Assembly (NCBI RefSeq): GCF_030817055.1
Contig: NZ_JAUSYV010000001.1
Location: 1,512,001 to 1,576,000 of the forward strand
Length of the DNA stretch: 64,000 nucleotides
Origin: Bacillus sp. V2I10
Lineage (GTDB): Bacteria > Bacillota > Bacilli > Bacillales > Bacillaceae
Reading direction: 5' to 3'
This document shows positions 1 to 8,011 of this stretch, one piece after another. Every line of letters begins with the position of its first letter. Position 1 is the first letter of the stretch. A model generated the notes under the pieces. That model saw nothing but the letters and a program-made list of their open reading frames with translations. It was not told where the DNA came from and searched no databases. A program made the position numbers and the translations under genes.

Positions 1-525
1 AAAGAAGTGACAGACGGTTTAAAAGAAAAAGGCTATCTTGTGTATTCCGTCACGGAAGAACTCGATAACCTCAACTTATTCTTTAATGCGTTTAAAGCCG
101 GGCTGATATTTATCGGAACAGTAGCCGTTCTTATCGCCTCAATCGGAATTTTTAATACGATGACAATGGCGGTGACAGAACGAACGCAGGAAATCGGAAT
201 CATGAAAGCCATTGGCGCGCAGCCGGGAATGATAAGAAGAATTTTTCTGCTTGAAAGTGCATTTATCGGCATACTTGGCGCCTTGCTTGGTGTCGCGATT
301 GCGTACGTAATCAGTTTTGCTGCCAACTACGCAATCCCTCGCATCCTGGAGGCAGTCTCGGAAGGAAGCATGGAGGGAGTGGATTTCACTTTCTCTTCTA
401 TTCCGCTTAGCCTTGTGCTGATTGCAAGCGGCATCAGCGTGGGAGTCGCGGTTATCTCAGGCTTGAGGCCTGCGGTGAAAGCAACTAAAATTAATGTGCT
501 TTCAGCGTTGAGACGTGAACTATAG
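1..525 (+). CDS. FtsX/MacB-type ABC transporter permease, C-terminal part
   Basis: The reading frame is open from the first base, so the N-terminal part lies outside the window; about 174 residues remain. The visible part has three hydrophobic segments and the FtsX-domain signature: a segment with an NTMTMAVTERTQEIGIMKAIGA stretch (the conserved loop that couples to the ATPase, here followed by a second membrane helix) and a closing helix that ends in RPAVKATKINVLSALRREL. Proteins of this kind form the membrane channel or mechanotransmission subunit of MacB-like exporters. Its position upstream of an MFS gene and leuS resembles B. subtilis ytrF (acetoin-related ABC transporter), but the partial sequence does not settle this. 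A terminator follows directly, so it is the last gene of its operon. Confidence 0.85.
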   Translation, partial: KEVTDGLKEKGYLVYSVTEELDNLNLFFNAFKAGLIFIGTVAVLIASIGIFNTMTMAVTERTQEIGIMKAIGAQPGMIRRIFLLESAFIGILGALLGVAIAYVISFAANYAIPRILEAVSEGSMEGVDFTFSSIPLSLVLIASGISVGVAVISGLRPAVKATKINVLSALRREL

Positions 526-528
526 GAA

Positions 529-558
529 GAAGCAGGCAGAATTTGCCTGCTTTTTTTT
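529..558 (+). terminator. Rho-independent terminator after the ABC permease
   Basis: The arms AAGCAGGCA and TTGCCTGCTT form a hairpin with a short loop and are followed by eight T residues. It begins about four bases after the permease stop codon and ends the upstream operon. Confidence 0.9.
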
Positions 559-574
559 GGAGAGGAGGATTTAG

Positions 575-892
575 ATGAAGAAGTGGGTACAAAATTTGCT
601 GATTGCGTTTATCTTAATGCTCTTATTTATTTTGCCTATTAAAAATGTGTTCATCAGCGGAATGAAAATCTCCGTTCAAAATTTGACTGGAGAAGAAATC
701 AGCGGTTTGGAAATCACTTATTATTATAATGAGAAAAAGATACGCATACCGGCATTGAAACCGAATGAGGAGCATAAGATTACGATTTTTCCTGATGAGG
801 ATTTCAATGAAAGCTCCATGCAGCTTGTTTACACAGATCAAAACGGTAAGCTGAGACAGGAAATGATATTCGGATACTTTGAAAAAGGGTAA
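575..892 (+). CDS. Membrane-anchored small protein, C-terminally cut by an in-frame stop
   Basis: A good ribosome site (GAGAGGAGG) precedes this ATG. The 105-residue product starts with KK and one hydrophobic helix (about residues 7-25), followed by a folded, beta-strand-rich extracellular part; I do not recognise its function. The TAA at 890-892 is followed in the same frame by 28 further codons that read like a natural continuation (KGSAKITAKSADSQGVI...), ending in TGA at 977. A single base change TAT to TAA would explain this, so the intact gene was probably 134 codons. B. subtilis has the unrelated-looking or distant yttA at this spot; I cannot say whether they are homologous. Confidence 0.65.
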   Translation: MKKWVQNLLIAFILMLLFILPIKNVFISGMKISVQNLTGEEISGLEITYYYNEKKIRIPALKPNEEHKITIFPDEDFNESSMQLVYTDQNGKLRQEMIFGYFEKG

Positions 893-979
893 AAGGGTTC
901 TGCAAAAATCACCGCAAAATCAGCAGACAGCCAAGGTGTTATTACATTCAAGGTGGAAGAAAAATTGTATAGCTTTTGA
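893..979 (+). pseudogene. Detached 3' coding remnant of the preceding small membrane protein
   Basis: After the TAA at 890-892 the same frame stays open for 28 codons to TGA at 977-979. The peptide alternates polar and hydrophobic residues (ITAKSADSQGVITFKVEEKL), as expected for the last two beta strands of the domain encoded just upstream. No start codon or ribosome site lies in front of it, so it would be made only by read-through. The stop could be a real mutation or a sequencing error. Confidence 0.5.
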
Positions 980-1314
980 AGGATTAAAGGGGGGTGCAGC
1001 CGAACCTAATAAGAGAATAAAGTGGCAGCACATCTATTATGCTGAACAATAAAACATGAAGTTTTAGCGGATAGTAGAAAAAAGCGGATAAGTAAACAAA
1101 GCAACGGATATATCAAAAAAAGCAAAAACTAAATAAAGTCCTAAAACGGCTGAAAAAAGCTGGAATTCCGCTGTAAAAAAGGTCCTTTTTAGCTAGTGAA
1201 TTAACGATATCGGCTAAATGCGAACCTTCAGAACAGCTGTCTGTTGGTGTTCCGGATTTCTTTATTGCAATCTCTATAAAAAAGGACTACAATCTTCAGG
1301 TGGATTAGAAAAAG
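980..1314. other. Intergenic stretch with no recognised gene
   Basis: AT-rich, with stops in all frames. Between about 1045 and 1115 GCGGATA/ACGGATA motifs recur at irregular 17-22 nt spacing, which may be a decayed relative of the 21-bp GATA repeats seen at 25.9 and 28.2 kb. Otherwise nothing is seen. Confidence 0.4.
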
Positions 1315-1349
1315 ACGCGAAGGCATAGCGATGCTTTCGTGCTTTTTTG
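1315..1349 (+). terminator. Rho-independent terminator upstream of the MFS gene
   Basis: The arms CGCGAAGGCAT and ATGCTTTCGTG (two G-U pairs) enclose the loop AGCG and are followed by six T residues. It lies 26 bases before the MFS start and would stop transcripts from the damaged small gene or from the non-coding stretch. Confidence 0.8.
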
Positions 1350-1374
1350 TGAGTTTTTTGAAGGAGGTTTTATC

Positions 1375-2565
1375 ATGCCGCGTTCTTTATGGCTATTAAT
1401 TATTGGCATGCTGGTCAATGTAACGGGATCATCGTTTCTATGGCCATTAAATACGATTTACATACATGATCATCTTGGCAAATCATTAACCGTTGCCGGA
1501 GTGGTTCTGATGTTAAACTCGGCTGCGAGTGTGGCAGGAAATTTGATTGGCGGTGTTTTATTTGACCGCTACGGCGGGTACCGTTCAATCTTAAGCGGAA
1601 TTATTCTTACGTTTGCTGCTATTTCAGGTCTTGTGTTTTTTCATGGATGGCCTTCATATATCTTATTTTTGACGCTGGTAGGTTTTGGATCAGGAATCGT
1701 ATTTCCGTCTATGTATGCACTGGCGGGAACGGTTTGGCCAGAGGGCGGAAGGAAGGCTTTTAATGCCATCTATGTCTCTCAAAATGCAGGTGTCGCTGTC
1801 GGAGCAGCTCTTGGAGGATTAATTGCGGGGTATTCATTTCAATATATCTTTATTGCCAATGCAGCCTTGTATGCTGTTTTTTTCTTTGTTGCATTCTTCG
1901 GATATCGAAATATAGCAGCGCGTCCAGCTGTACAAACGTCCATTTTGCAGCAGTCATCCAAAGTAAAAAACAATGATAAATTTACCGCACTTTGCATTCT
2001 TTGCTCAGGCTATTTGCTGTGCTGGGTCGCATACGTTCAGTGGCAATCCACCATTGCTGCACATACTCAGGAACTTGGCATCCCTCTTACCCAATACAGC
2101 TTAATATGGACTGTAAATGGTGCATTAATCGTGTTTGCCCAGCCTTTAGTGAATACCTTTGTTAAGTATTTTGCTGAATCCATAAAAAAACAGATGATGA
2201 TAGGATTCGTCATTTTTATCGTTTCCTTTGCAGTGGTTTCATTTGCCGAAGAGTTCACCGGATTTATGGCTGCGATGATTATTTTGACTGTTGGTGAAAT
2301 GCTTGTGTGGCCAGCAGTTCCAACGATAGCGAATGACCTTGCGCCTAAAGGAAGGGAAGGTTTTTATCAGGGATTCGTCAACAGTACGGCCACAGGCGGA
2401 AGAATGATTGGTCCGCTGCTTGGCGGTGTGCTGGTAGATCTGAACGGAATGAACATGCTTTTCATAGTATTAATTGGCTTGCTGGTTCTTGCAATGTTTA
2501 CAACATCAATCTATGACAAAAAATTAAAGAATCAAAAACTGGGAGAAGCTGTTCTGACCTCCTAA
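1375..2565 (+). CDS. yttB: MFS-type permease (YttB-like)
   Basis: A 396-residue major facilitator superfamily transporter with about twelve hydrophobic helices. The first-half signature GGVLFDRYGGYRS (about residue 60, the loop 2-3 GxxxDRxGxR motif) marks it as a drug/H+ antiporter-like member of the plasma membrane. The ATG at 1375 is chosen because GAAGGAGGT sits eight bases before it; an upstream in-frame ATG at 1339 lies inside a terminator hairpin and has no ribosome site. The substrate cannot be told. It is transcribed alone: a terminator precedes it and another follows. Position next to leuS matches B. subtilis yttB. Confidence 0.85.
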   Translation: MPRSLWLLIIGMLVNVTGSSFLWPLNTIYIHDHLGKSLTVAGVVLMLNSAASVAGNLIGGVLFDRYGGYRSILSGIILTFAAISGLVFFHGWPSYILFLTLVGFGSGIVFPSMYALAGTVWPEGGRKAFNAIYVSQNAGVAVGAALGGLIAGYSFQYIFIANAALYAVFFFVAFFGYRNIAARPAVQTSILQQSSKVKNNDKFTALCILCSGYLLCWVAYVQWQSTIAAHTQELGIPLTQYSLIWTVNGALIVFAQPLVNTFVKYFAESIKKQMMIGFVIFIVSFAVVSFAEEFTGFMAAMIILTVGEMLVWPAVPTIANDLAPKGREGFYQGFVNSTATGGRMIGPLLGGVLVDLNGMNMLFIVLIGLLVLAMFTTSIYDKKLKNQKLGEAVLTS

Positions 2566-2579
2566 CATAACCAAAGGTG

Positions 2580-2608
2580 AAGCGGGAGTGAATTCTCGCT
2601 TTTTTTCG
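2580..2608 (+). terminator. Rho-independent terminator after the MFS gene
   Basis: The arms AGCGGGAG and TTCTCGCT pair with two G-U pairs around a TGAA loop, followed by seven T residues. Confidence 0.85.
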
Positions 2609-3080
2609 GTGTGAGTTCCAATTGACCCGGTTATGCCATCATTCTTTTTTTATCATCATTCAATAGAATTATGCCCAAACAAAATCAGAGTTTACTAAAA
2701 GAAGCTGATAAATTTTCATTGCTGAAAAAATGCGGCGAGTGTCTGAAAATGCTGATTATGCTCTGGTTTTGGAGGGTCAGAAGCTTATAGATTTACATAT
2801 TTGCCGTTTGAAAATTCAGGCAGCTGCACGGTGCCGTAATGAATGGTACTTATCACATAGGTGAAAAACCGAAAAAACGTTCGGTCTAGTGAAAAAGTAC
2901 GATAAATAGTTTCCTGAAAATTCCTTCTATTTAATCAAGCTTGTTTAACCTCTTTTCACATATAATGGAAGTAAAACAAGCTTCTATATTTTCATAAACC
3001 TGTACAAGCAAAGAGAAGCTTAAATATCTTGTACCTGAAGTCACGTGCCGAAATTATTACGGCTTTAGGAAGGTGATCTT
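2609..3080. other. Non-coding stretch with a promoter-like site inside an inverted repeat
   Basis: No open frame with a ribosome site is seen. The arms AAGCTTGTTT (2937-2946) and AAACAAGCTT (2974-2983) form a perfect 10-bp inverted repeat flanking a TATAAT at 2961-2966; this may hold the promoter of the small membrane protein at 3081. A weak hairpin (ACCGAA/TTCGGT) lies near 2868-2886. The -35 region is not convincing. Confidence 0.4.
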
Positions 3081-3404
3081 ATGCTGCAGACAGTAGTTGT
3101 GGCGTCATTGATTGGGGGGTTAATGGGTTTACTTGGACATGTCAAAAAGAAAGGAAGGATCGAAAAACCAAGAATGACTAAACGATTTATCTACTTAGGA
3201 TTCTGGGAAGATATCGCAATGGGGATAACAGCTTCTATCCTGCTTGTTTTATCGACAGAACCCTCATCCTCATTTCAGCTTGTCGTGCTTTCTATTATCG
3301 CTGGTTACAGCGGGGAAGCGGTATTAAGGAGTTTTGACTTTGTCAGACAGCAGCAGGACAACACAGTGCAGCCAGAAAAAGACAATGAGCGTCAAGCAAA
3401 ATAA
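3081..3404 (+). CDS. Small two-helix membrane protein (probably DUF4257 family)
   Basis: The 107-residue product has an N-terminal glycine-rich hydrophobic segment (VVVASLIGGLMGLLGHV, about residues 4-20), a basic loop (KKKGRIEKPRMTK), a second hydrophobic pair around residues 49-85 and a charged, glutamine-rich C-terminus. AGGAAGGTG precedes the ATG. From memory it resembles the Bacillus family DUF4257, whose function is unknown. It stands alone between the MFS gene and the leuS leader, and no clear terminator follows. Confidence 0.75.
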   Translation: MLQTVVVASLIGGLMGLLGHVKKKGRIEKPRMTKRFIYLGFWEDIAMGITASILLVLSTEPSSSFQLVVLSIIAGYSGEAVLRSFDFVRQQQDNTVQPEKDNERQAK

Positions 3405-3523
3405 TCTCCTGATGACAGCAAACTCACTTCTTAATCTCTCAAAACCTAACACTTCTCATTTCGCAGAAAATGAACATATCTGCCGCCCATCATCCGATTT
3501 CCGCTTTTTCTTCATTTAACAAC

Positions 3524-3552
3524 TTGCATCACAGAAACAATTTCTATAAAAT
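3524..3552 (+). promoter_or_regulatory. Predicted sigma-A promoter of leuS
   Basis: TTGCAT (3524-3529) and TAAAAT (3547-3552) are separated by 17 bases and lie just before the T-box leader. A second candidate TATACAAT box lies near 3568. Confidence 0.55.
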
Positions 3553-3573
3553 ACAATATATAAAGGTATACAA

Positions 3574-3825
3574 TATGAACGGTGATAAGGAATAGTAACA
3601 GACTTTAGATGCTCAGAGAATTGACGGAAGGTGCGAGTCAATCATCCATTGCCTGTGAACTCACCTTTGAGTTACAGACGTGAACTGCAGAACTCCTGCA
3701 CAGTAATGCCTGTCGTGATCCACGTTACGGATGCTTAAGTGAGTGCCTGATTGTTGGCGCTAAATTGGGTGGTACCGCGGGAAATGAAACCTCTCGTCCC
3801 TTATTGGGATGAGAGGTTTTTTCTA
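3574..3825 (+). promoter_or_regulatory. T-box riboswitch leader, leucine specific
   Basis: The leader has the Stem I landmarks (AGTAACA near 3595, AGAGAA near 3616) and the conserved T-box AATTGGGTGGTACCGCGG (3763-3780), which pairs with the acceptor end of uncharged tRNA. In the specifier region GAACTCACCTTTGAG the codon CTC (3660-3662) reads leucine, matching the gene downstream. A strong terminator hairpin (AAACCTCTCGTCCC with GGGATGAGAGGTTT, 3787-3819, then T residues) is the OFF structure. Uncharged tRNA-Leu would stabilise the antiterminator and switch on leuS. Confidence 0.93.
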
Positions 3826-3907
3826 TTGTGCGGTTTAATCTGGGGGACAGCCGTTCAGACTGAATACTAAAAGCGAAGAGCAACGCACCAATTTGAGGAG
3901 GATTTAT

Positions 3908-6322
3908 ATGAGTTTTAAGCACGAGAAAGTTGAGAAAAAATGGCAGAATTACTGGCTTGAAAATAAAACATTTAAAACAACAGAGGACAAAGGTAAACCG
4001 AAATTTTACGCCCTTGATATGTTTCCATATCCATCAGGTGCAGGTTTGCACGTTGGCCACCCTGAAGGCTTCACGGCAACTGATATTTTGTCCCGTGTTA
4101 AACGGATGCAGGGGTTCAATGTTCTTCATCCGATGGGCTGGGATGCATTCGGTCTTCCAGCTGAGCAGTACGCACTCGACACAGGTAATGATCCTGCTGA
4201 ATTTACAGCAAAAAATATTGATACGTTCCGCCGTCAAATTCAGAGCCTTGGCTTTTCATATGACTGGGACCGTGAAATCAATACAACAGACCCTGAGTAT
4301 TACAAATGGACACAATGGATCTTCCTTCAATTATATAAAAAAGGTTTGGCATACGTAGATGAAGTGGCAGTAAACTGGTGTCCTGCACTTGGAACAGTTT
4401 TGGCAAACGAAGAAATTATTGATGGCAAAAGTGAACGCGGGGGACACCCAGTTGAGCGCCGCCCAATGAAGCAATGGATGCTTAAAATTACAGCTTATGC
4501 TGACAGATTAATTGAAGACTTAGAAGAAGTGGATTGGCCTGAGAGCATTAAAGAAATGCAGCGCAATTGGATCGGCCGCTCAGAAGGTGCCCACGTTCAT
4601 TTTGGCATTGACGGTCATGATCAAACGTTTACTGTCTTCACTACTCGTCCTGATACGCTGTTTGGAGCTACTTATGCAGTTCTTGCACCTGAGCATGCAC
4701 TTGTTAAAGACATTACAACTGCAGATCAAAAAGAAGCGGTTGCTGCTTATATCGATAAAATGAAAAGCAAAAGTGATCTTGAAAGAACAGATTTAGCTAA
4801 AGAAAAAACGGGTGTATTCACAGGAGCCTATGCGATAAATCCTGTAAATGGCGAGAGAATGCCAATCTGGATTGCGGATTATGTTTTAGTCAGCTATGGA
4901 ACAGGAGCCATTATGGCAGTACCCGCTCATGATGAGAGAGATTTTGAGTTTGCAAAAACATTCGGCCTTCCTATTAAAGAAGTAGTAGAAGGCGGAGATG
5001 TTGAGAAAGAAGCTTACACTGGCGAAGGACTTCATGTAAACTCTGATTTCCTGAATGGCTTGAATAAACAAGACGGCATAGAAAACATGATTAATTGGCT
5101 TGAAACAAATCAAAAAGGCGAAAAGAAAATTACGTACCGTCTTCGCGACTGGTTATTCTCCCGTCAGCGCTACTGGGGAGAGCCGATTCCGATTATTCAT
5201 TGGGAAGACGGCACAATGACTGCCGTGCCTGAAGATCAGCTTCCGTTAACATTGCCGAAAACAACAGAAATCCGCCCTTCCGGTACAGGCGAGTCGCCGC
5301 TTGCCGTCATTGAAGAATGGGTGAATGTGACAGATCCTCAAACAGGCAAAAAAGGAAGACGTGAAACAAATACAATGCCGCAATGGGCCGGCAGCTGCTG
5401 GTACTATTTGCGCTACATTGATCCAAAGAATGCTGACCATCTTGCTGATCCTGAAAAAATAAAAGAATGGCTTCCTGTTGATACGTATATCGGCGGAGCC
5501 GAGCATGCTGTTCTTCACTTGCTGTACGCAAGATTCTGGCATAAGGTTTTATATGATCTTGGAATTGTGCCGACAAAAGAGCCATTCCAAAAATTGTTTA
5601 ACCAGGGAATGATTCTTGGCGAAAACAATGAAAAAATGAGTAAATCTAAAGGAAACGTTGTAAATCCGGATGACATTGTAGCAAGTCACGGGGCGGATAC
5701 TTTACGTTTATACGAAATGTTCATGGGACCGCTTGAAGCCTCTATAGCTTGGTCTGAAAAAGGATTAGACGGAGCACGCCGTTTCTTGGATCGTGTATGG
5801 CGTTTATTTATTGAAGACAACGGGACATTAAGTCCAAAAATAACAGATGAAATGTCAGACAGCTTAGAGCGTGTCTATCATCAAACGGTTAAAAAAGCAA
5901 CAGAAGACTACGAAGGCTTGCGCTTCAACACAGCCATTTCTCAATTAATGGTTTTCATCAATGATGCATACAAAGCAACTGTGCTTCCAAAAGCCTACAT
6001 GGAAGGGTTTGTGAAATTATTGTCTCCGGTTGCTCCGCATCTTGCTGAGGAATTATGGGAAAAGCTTGGACATGAAGGTACGATTTCTTATGAAACATGG
6101 CCGGCATATGACGAAGGCAAATTAGTTGAAGACGAAGTGGAAATTGTCGTTCAGGTTAACGGCAAAGTAAAAGCAAAATTAAATGTTCCAAAAGATGCAA
6201 CACGCGAAGAAATGCAGGAAATTGCCCTGTCAGATGACGCTGTTAAGGAACAAATGGACGGAAAAACAGTCCGCAAAATTATTGCGGTGCCAGGAAAGCT
6301 GGTAAACATTGTAGCGAACTAA
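3908..6322 (+). CDS. leuS: Leucine--tRNA ligase
   Basis: A class Ia aminoacyl-tRNA synthetase that charges tRNA-Leu in the cytoplasm. The HVGH form of the HIGH motif lies at about residues 48-51 and KMSKS at about 576-580. Between them is the CP1 editing domain with TTRPDTLFGATY and the VPAHDERD motif that hydrolyses mischarged tRNA. The C-terminus has the anticodon-binding helices and a small beta domain (VQVNGKVKAKL). The ATG at 3908, preceded by GAGGAGG, gives 804 residues, the B. subtilis length; the longer upstream start is not needed. Expression is controlled by the T-box leader directly upstream. Confidence 0.98.
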   Translation: MSFKHEKVEKKWQNYWLENKTFKTTEDKGKPKFYALDMFPYPSGAGLHVGHPEGFTATDILSRVKRMQGFNVLHPMGWDAFGLPAEQYALDTGNDPAEFTAKNIDTFRRQIQSLGFSYDWDREINTTDPEYYKWTQWIFLQLYKKGLAYVDEVAVNWCPALGTVLANEEIIDGKSERGGHPVERRPMKQWMLKITAYADRLIEDLEEVDWPESIKEMQRNWIGRSEGAHVHFGIDGHDQTFTVFTTRPDTLFGATYAVLAPEHALVKDITTADQKEAVAAYIDKMKSKSDLERTDLAKEKTGVFTGAYAINPVNGERMPIWIADYVLVSYGTGAIMAVPAHDERDFEFAKTFGLPIKEVVEGGDVEKEAYTGEGLHVNSDFLNGLNKQDGIENMINWLETNQKGEKKITYRLRDWLFSRQRYWGEPIPIIHWEDGTMTAVPEDQLPLTLPKTTEIRPSGTGESPLAVIEEWVNVTDPQTGKKGRRETNTMPQWAGSCWYYLRYIDPKNADHLADPEKIKEWLPVDTYIGGAEHAVLHLLYARFWHKVLYDLGIVPTKEPFQKLFNQGMILGENNEKMSKSKGNVVNPDDIVASHGADTLRLYEMFMGPLEASIAWSEKGLDGARRFLDRVWRLFIEDNGTLSPKITDEMSDSLERVYHQTVKKATEDYEGLRFNTAISQLMVFINDAYKATVLPKAYMEGFVKLLSPVAPHLAEELWEKLGHEGTISYETWPAYDEGKLVEDEVEIVVQVNGKVKAKLNVPKDATREEMQEIALSDDAVKEQMDGKTVRKIIAVPGKLVNIVAN

Positions 6323-6330
6323 TAAGAAAA

Positions 6331-6441
6331 GAGGAACCGACTGTTCAGCTCCGACAGGCAGATAAGAATTCGCCGGAAAAGTCCGGGTTTGACTTTTTCG
6401 GCGAATTTGTTCTGACCTAGGAGTTAGGAGGTGGAGCTGAC
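6331..6441 (-). repeat. Interspersed structured intergenic repeat, copy A (with internal hairpin)
   Basis: Starting nine bases after the leuS stop, this element is homologous in inverted orientation to sequence at 41471-41562 (shared blocks GGAACCGACTGTT, AGGCAGAT, CCGCCGGAAAAG/CGCCGGAAAAG, TCTGACC, AGGAGTTAG). Its centre is a near-perfect 17-bp hairpin (6367-6407, seven-base loop). Copies without the hairpin occur at 17258 and in the first part of 41420. It resembles the abundant ~100-nt GC-rich repeats I remember from Bacillaceae intergenic regions. Confidence 0.75.
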
Positions 6442-6444
6442 AAT

Positions 6445-6488
6445 AAGAAGAGCAGAAGAAGGTGCTGATAAAGCTCCTCTTCTTTTTC
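6445..6488 (+). terminator. Possible terminator after leuS
   Basis: AAGAAGAG (from 6447) can pair with CTCTTCTT (from 6477), and TTTTC follows. The internal region is long and the stem is AT-rich, so this is weaker than the other terminators here. Confidence 0.45.
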
Positions 6489-6576
6489 TGTTCTCCTGCA
6501 TAAATGCTTAAACTGGTATGGTCCCAGTCTGCTTTGGTATAATAAACTCATCTGCTGGTGAAAGGGTGTAATCTAA

Positions 6577-6891
6577 ATGAATGAAATTACGACAGAAGAA
6601 TTACATAAGAAACTTAAAAGCGGCGAAACATTAAATCTTGTAGATGTTCGCGAGGATGACGAAGTAGAAGAAGGCATGATACCTGAAGCGAAACATATTA
6701 AAATGGGAGATATCCCTGAAAAACTGGATGCTTTTGATAAAGATAAAGAATATATCATCATCTGCCGCTCAGGCGGACGCAGCGGAAATGTCTGCGCGTA
6801 CATGGAGGATAAAGGCTATAATGTAACAAATATGGCTGGCGGCATGCTTGACTGGAAAGGTGATACAAAACGCAAAAGTGAATTAGCTTAA
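6577..6891 (+). CDS. ytwF: Single-domain rhodanese-like sulfurtransferase
   Basis: The 104-residue protein is one rhodanese domain. The N-terminal strand-helix LVDVREDDEVEEG is followed by the active-site loop ICRSGGRSG with Cys63 as the persulfide-carrying residue, and WKG near the end. Such proteins move sulfane sulfur between thiols in the cytoplasm; the acceptor here is unknown. GAAAGGG is the ribosome site. It is monocistronic, with its own terminator nine bases after the stop. Position beside leuS matches B. subtilis ytwF. Confidence 0.9.
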   Translation: MNEITTEELHKKLKSGETLNLVDVREDDEVEEGMIPEAKHIKMGDIPEKLDAFDKDKEYIIICRSGGRSGNVCAYMEDKGYNVTNMAGGMLDWKGDTKRKSELA

Positions 6892-6899
6892 GGTGCAGG

Positions 6900-6930
6900 T
6901 CCCTGCTTAAGTGCAGGGATTTTTTTTTGA
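6900..6930 (+). terminator. Rho-independent terminator after the rhodanese gene
   Basis: TCCCTGC (6900-6906) and GCAGGGA flank a five-base loop, followed by nine T residues. Confidence 0.92.
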
Positions 6931-7178
6931 AGTTAAGGCATTTTGTGAGCGCAAGAAATGGATTTATTATTTAGAGTAAGCGCTGGATAATTAGATACCA
7001 GGTTCTGAAAATCATATTTGCTGATAGTTAAAGGGCTTCAGTGGATAGTGTGCCACTTGCCGAAATGAAGCTGAAACGCTAGCTCTTGATAACCTGACCA
7101 TTTTAACGGAGTTACATCTTGATGATTCAGAATGTTTTCAAAAGCTTACAGGGGCGGTTCGATCCGGTGCTGAAGGAG
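6931..7178. other. Non-coding stretch, possible decayed 21-bp repeats
   Basis: There is no gene-like frame. GGATAA/TGATAG/GGATAG motifs at 6986, 7023 and 7044 (the last two 21 bases apart) may be decayed members of the GATA tandem repeat family seen at 25.9 and 28.2 kb. Confidence 0.35.
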
Positions 7179-7206
7179 AGCAGCCGCGGGGCTGCTTTTT
7201 TATTGT
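7179..7206 (+). terminator. Orphan Rho-independent terminator
   Basis: AGCAGCC and GGCTGCT form a perfect 7-bp stem around GCGG, followed by six T residues. No intact gene lies directly upstream on this strand, so it may mark the end of a lost gene or of an untranslated RNA starting in 6930-7150. Confidence 0.75.
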
Positions 7207-7354
7207 AATTTTACCTTTTGAATCCGAATTAGGTTTTCGCCCTTTTAGTACAAAAGATCAAAAACACAATATTGAATTTTATGAGTACATTTTTGATTGG
7301 AATCCTTCCATCATCGTTTCAAAGGCTTACGGACTTATATCCACCTCACACTAA
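7202..7354 (+). pseudogene. Open-frame fragment of about 50 codons without a start
   Basis: From 7202 to the TAA at 7352-7354 one frame reads through with protein-like composition (LPFESELGFRPFSTKDQKHN..., ending VSKAYGLISTSH). It has neither a start codon with a ribosome site nor a downstream terminator. It could be the 3' remnant of a lost gene, or chance. I do not recognise the family. Confidence 0.25.
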
Positions 7355-7560
7355 ATAAAAGATTTTGCAGGAGTACTCTCAGATAGAAATTTTATAATCG
7401 GTTACCTCAATTTCTAAATATAAATAAAAAAACCATGTAAGGTTTTCTTACAAAAATATACACTTATTGATATTTTAGGTATAAGTTATATTTATCAAAA
7501 CAAAGAAAGTGAAAAATAAATAAAGAATCAATAAAAAGCGCCAAGGGATCTTTTCTACTT

Positions 7561-7587
7561 GATAAAAAGCACCTTGATTACAAGGTG
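7561..7587 (-). terminator. Minus-strand Rho-independent terminator
   Basis: Read on the minus strand, CACCTTG and CAAGGTG pair around a four-base loop and run into CTTTTTATC. It lies directly after the stop codon of the 45-codon minus-strand frame, which is the best argument that the frame is a gene. Confidence 0.75.
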
Positions 7588-7588
7588 A

Positions 7589-7726
7589 TCAGATCAAAAG
7601 ATTTTTTCCATCATATTGGTTAATGTCCAAGCTGCAGTGGTCTAACAGAATAGTCATCGTTTTGATCTCTAAATATTTAATGTCTGTAAAGAATGAAATA
7701 TGAACCTTTAATGAAAACGCTGTCAT
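7589..7726 (-). CDS. Small hypothetical protein (45 aa)
   Basis: A short minus-strand frame begins with ATG at 7726, has GAGAGG nine bases upstream and is followed immediately by a convincing terminator on the same strand. The product starts MTAFSLKVHISFFTDIKYLE and contains a hydrophobic core with a leucine/isoleucine-rich middle. I recognise no family. An open frame continues upstream to an ATG at 7825, but that part overlaps the next gene and lacks a ribosome site. It is divergent from the small sporulation-type gene pair at 7772. Confidence 0.45.
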   Translation of the reverse strand: MTAFSLKVHISFFTDIKYLEIKTMTILLDHCSLDINQYDGKNLLI

Positions 7727-7771
7727 AATCTTAAGCCTCTCAAAATACAATAAAATAAGGAGGGATGTGAT

Positions 7772-8011
7772 ATGTCTGAATATCACAAGCTTGAAGTAAC
7801 GGAACGGGTGCTTGCAAGGCTCCATGGGGATTTCATGGAATTGTACATTGGGAAGGAATATATCGGAAAGCTTGTCATAACTTCTGAGGGACGGGAATAT
7901 GAATTAGAAAACGGATTTGTTGTGGAAGGGGACAGGTTTTACCGGATTTATGAACGGAATTGTGAGCTTCAGCAGCAATATGCAGAAGGGTATGATATGG
8001 GATGGTGTTAA
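7772..8011 (+). CDS. Small conserved Bacillus-type protein (79 aa, possibly DUF2553)
   Basis: A strong ribosome site (AAGGAGGGATG) precedes the ATG. The acidic 79-residue product looks like one small beta-rich domain: ELYIGKEYIGKLVITSEGREYELENGFVVEGDRFYRIYE. From memory it is reminiscent of the Bacillus-restricted DUF2553 group, but I am not sure. It is translationally adjacent to the next gene: its TAA is followed directly by the ATG of the Cse60-like gene, so the two are co-transcribed and a sporulation role is possible by association. Confidence 0.75.
   Translation: MSEYHKLEVTERVLARLHGDFMELYIGKEYIGKLVITSEGREYELENGFVVEGDRFYRIYERNCELQQQYAEGYDMGWC

Noticed and set aside
1070..1120. Third 21-bp tandem array
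   Set aside because: GCGGATA motifs recur at uneven 17-22 nt spacing and with poor agreement, so it is mentioned only as a possible decayed relative.
7640..7771. Sigma-E promoter for the Cse60-like operon
   Set aside because: A CATAATCT-like -10 lies near 7724 but no -35 at 13-15 nt spacing fits, and it overlaps the predicted minus-strand gene start.
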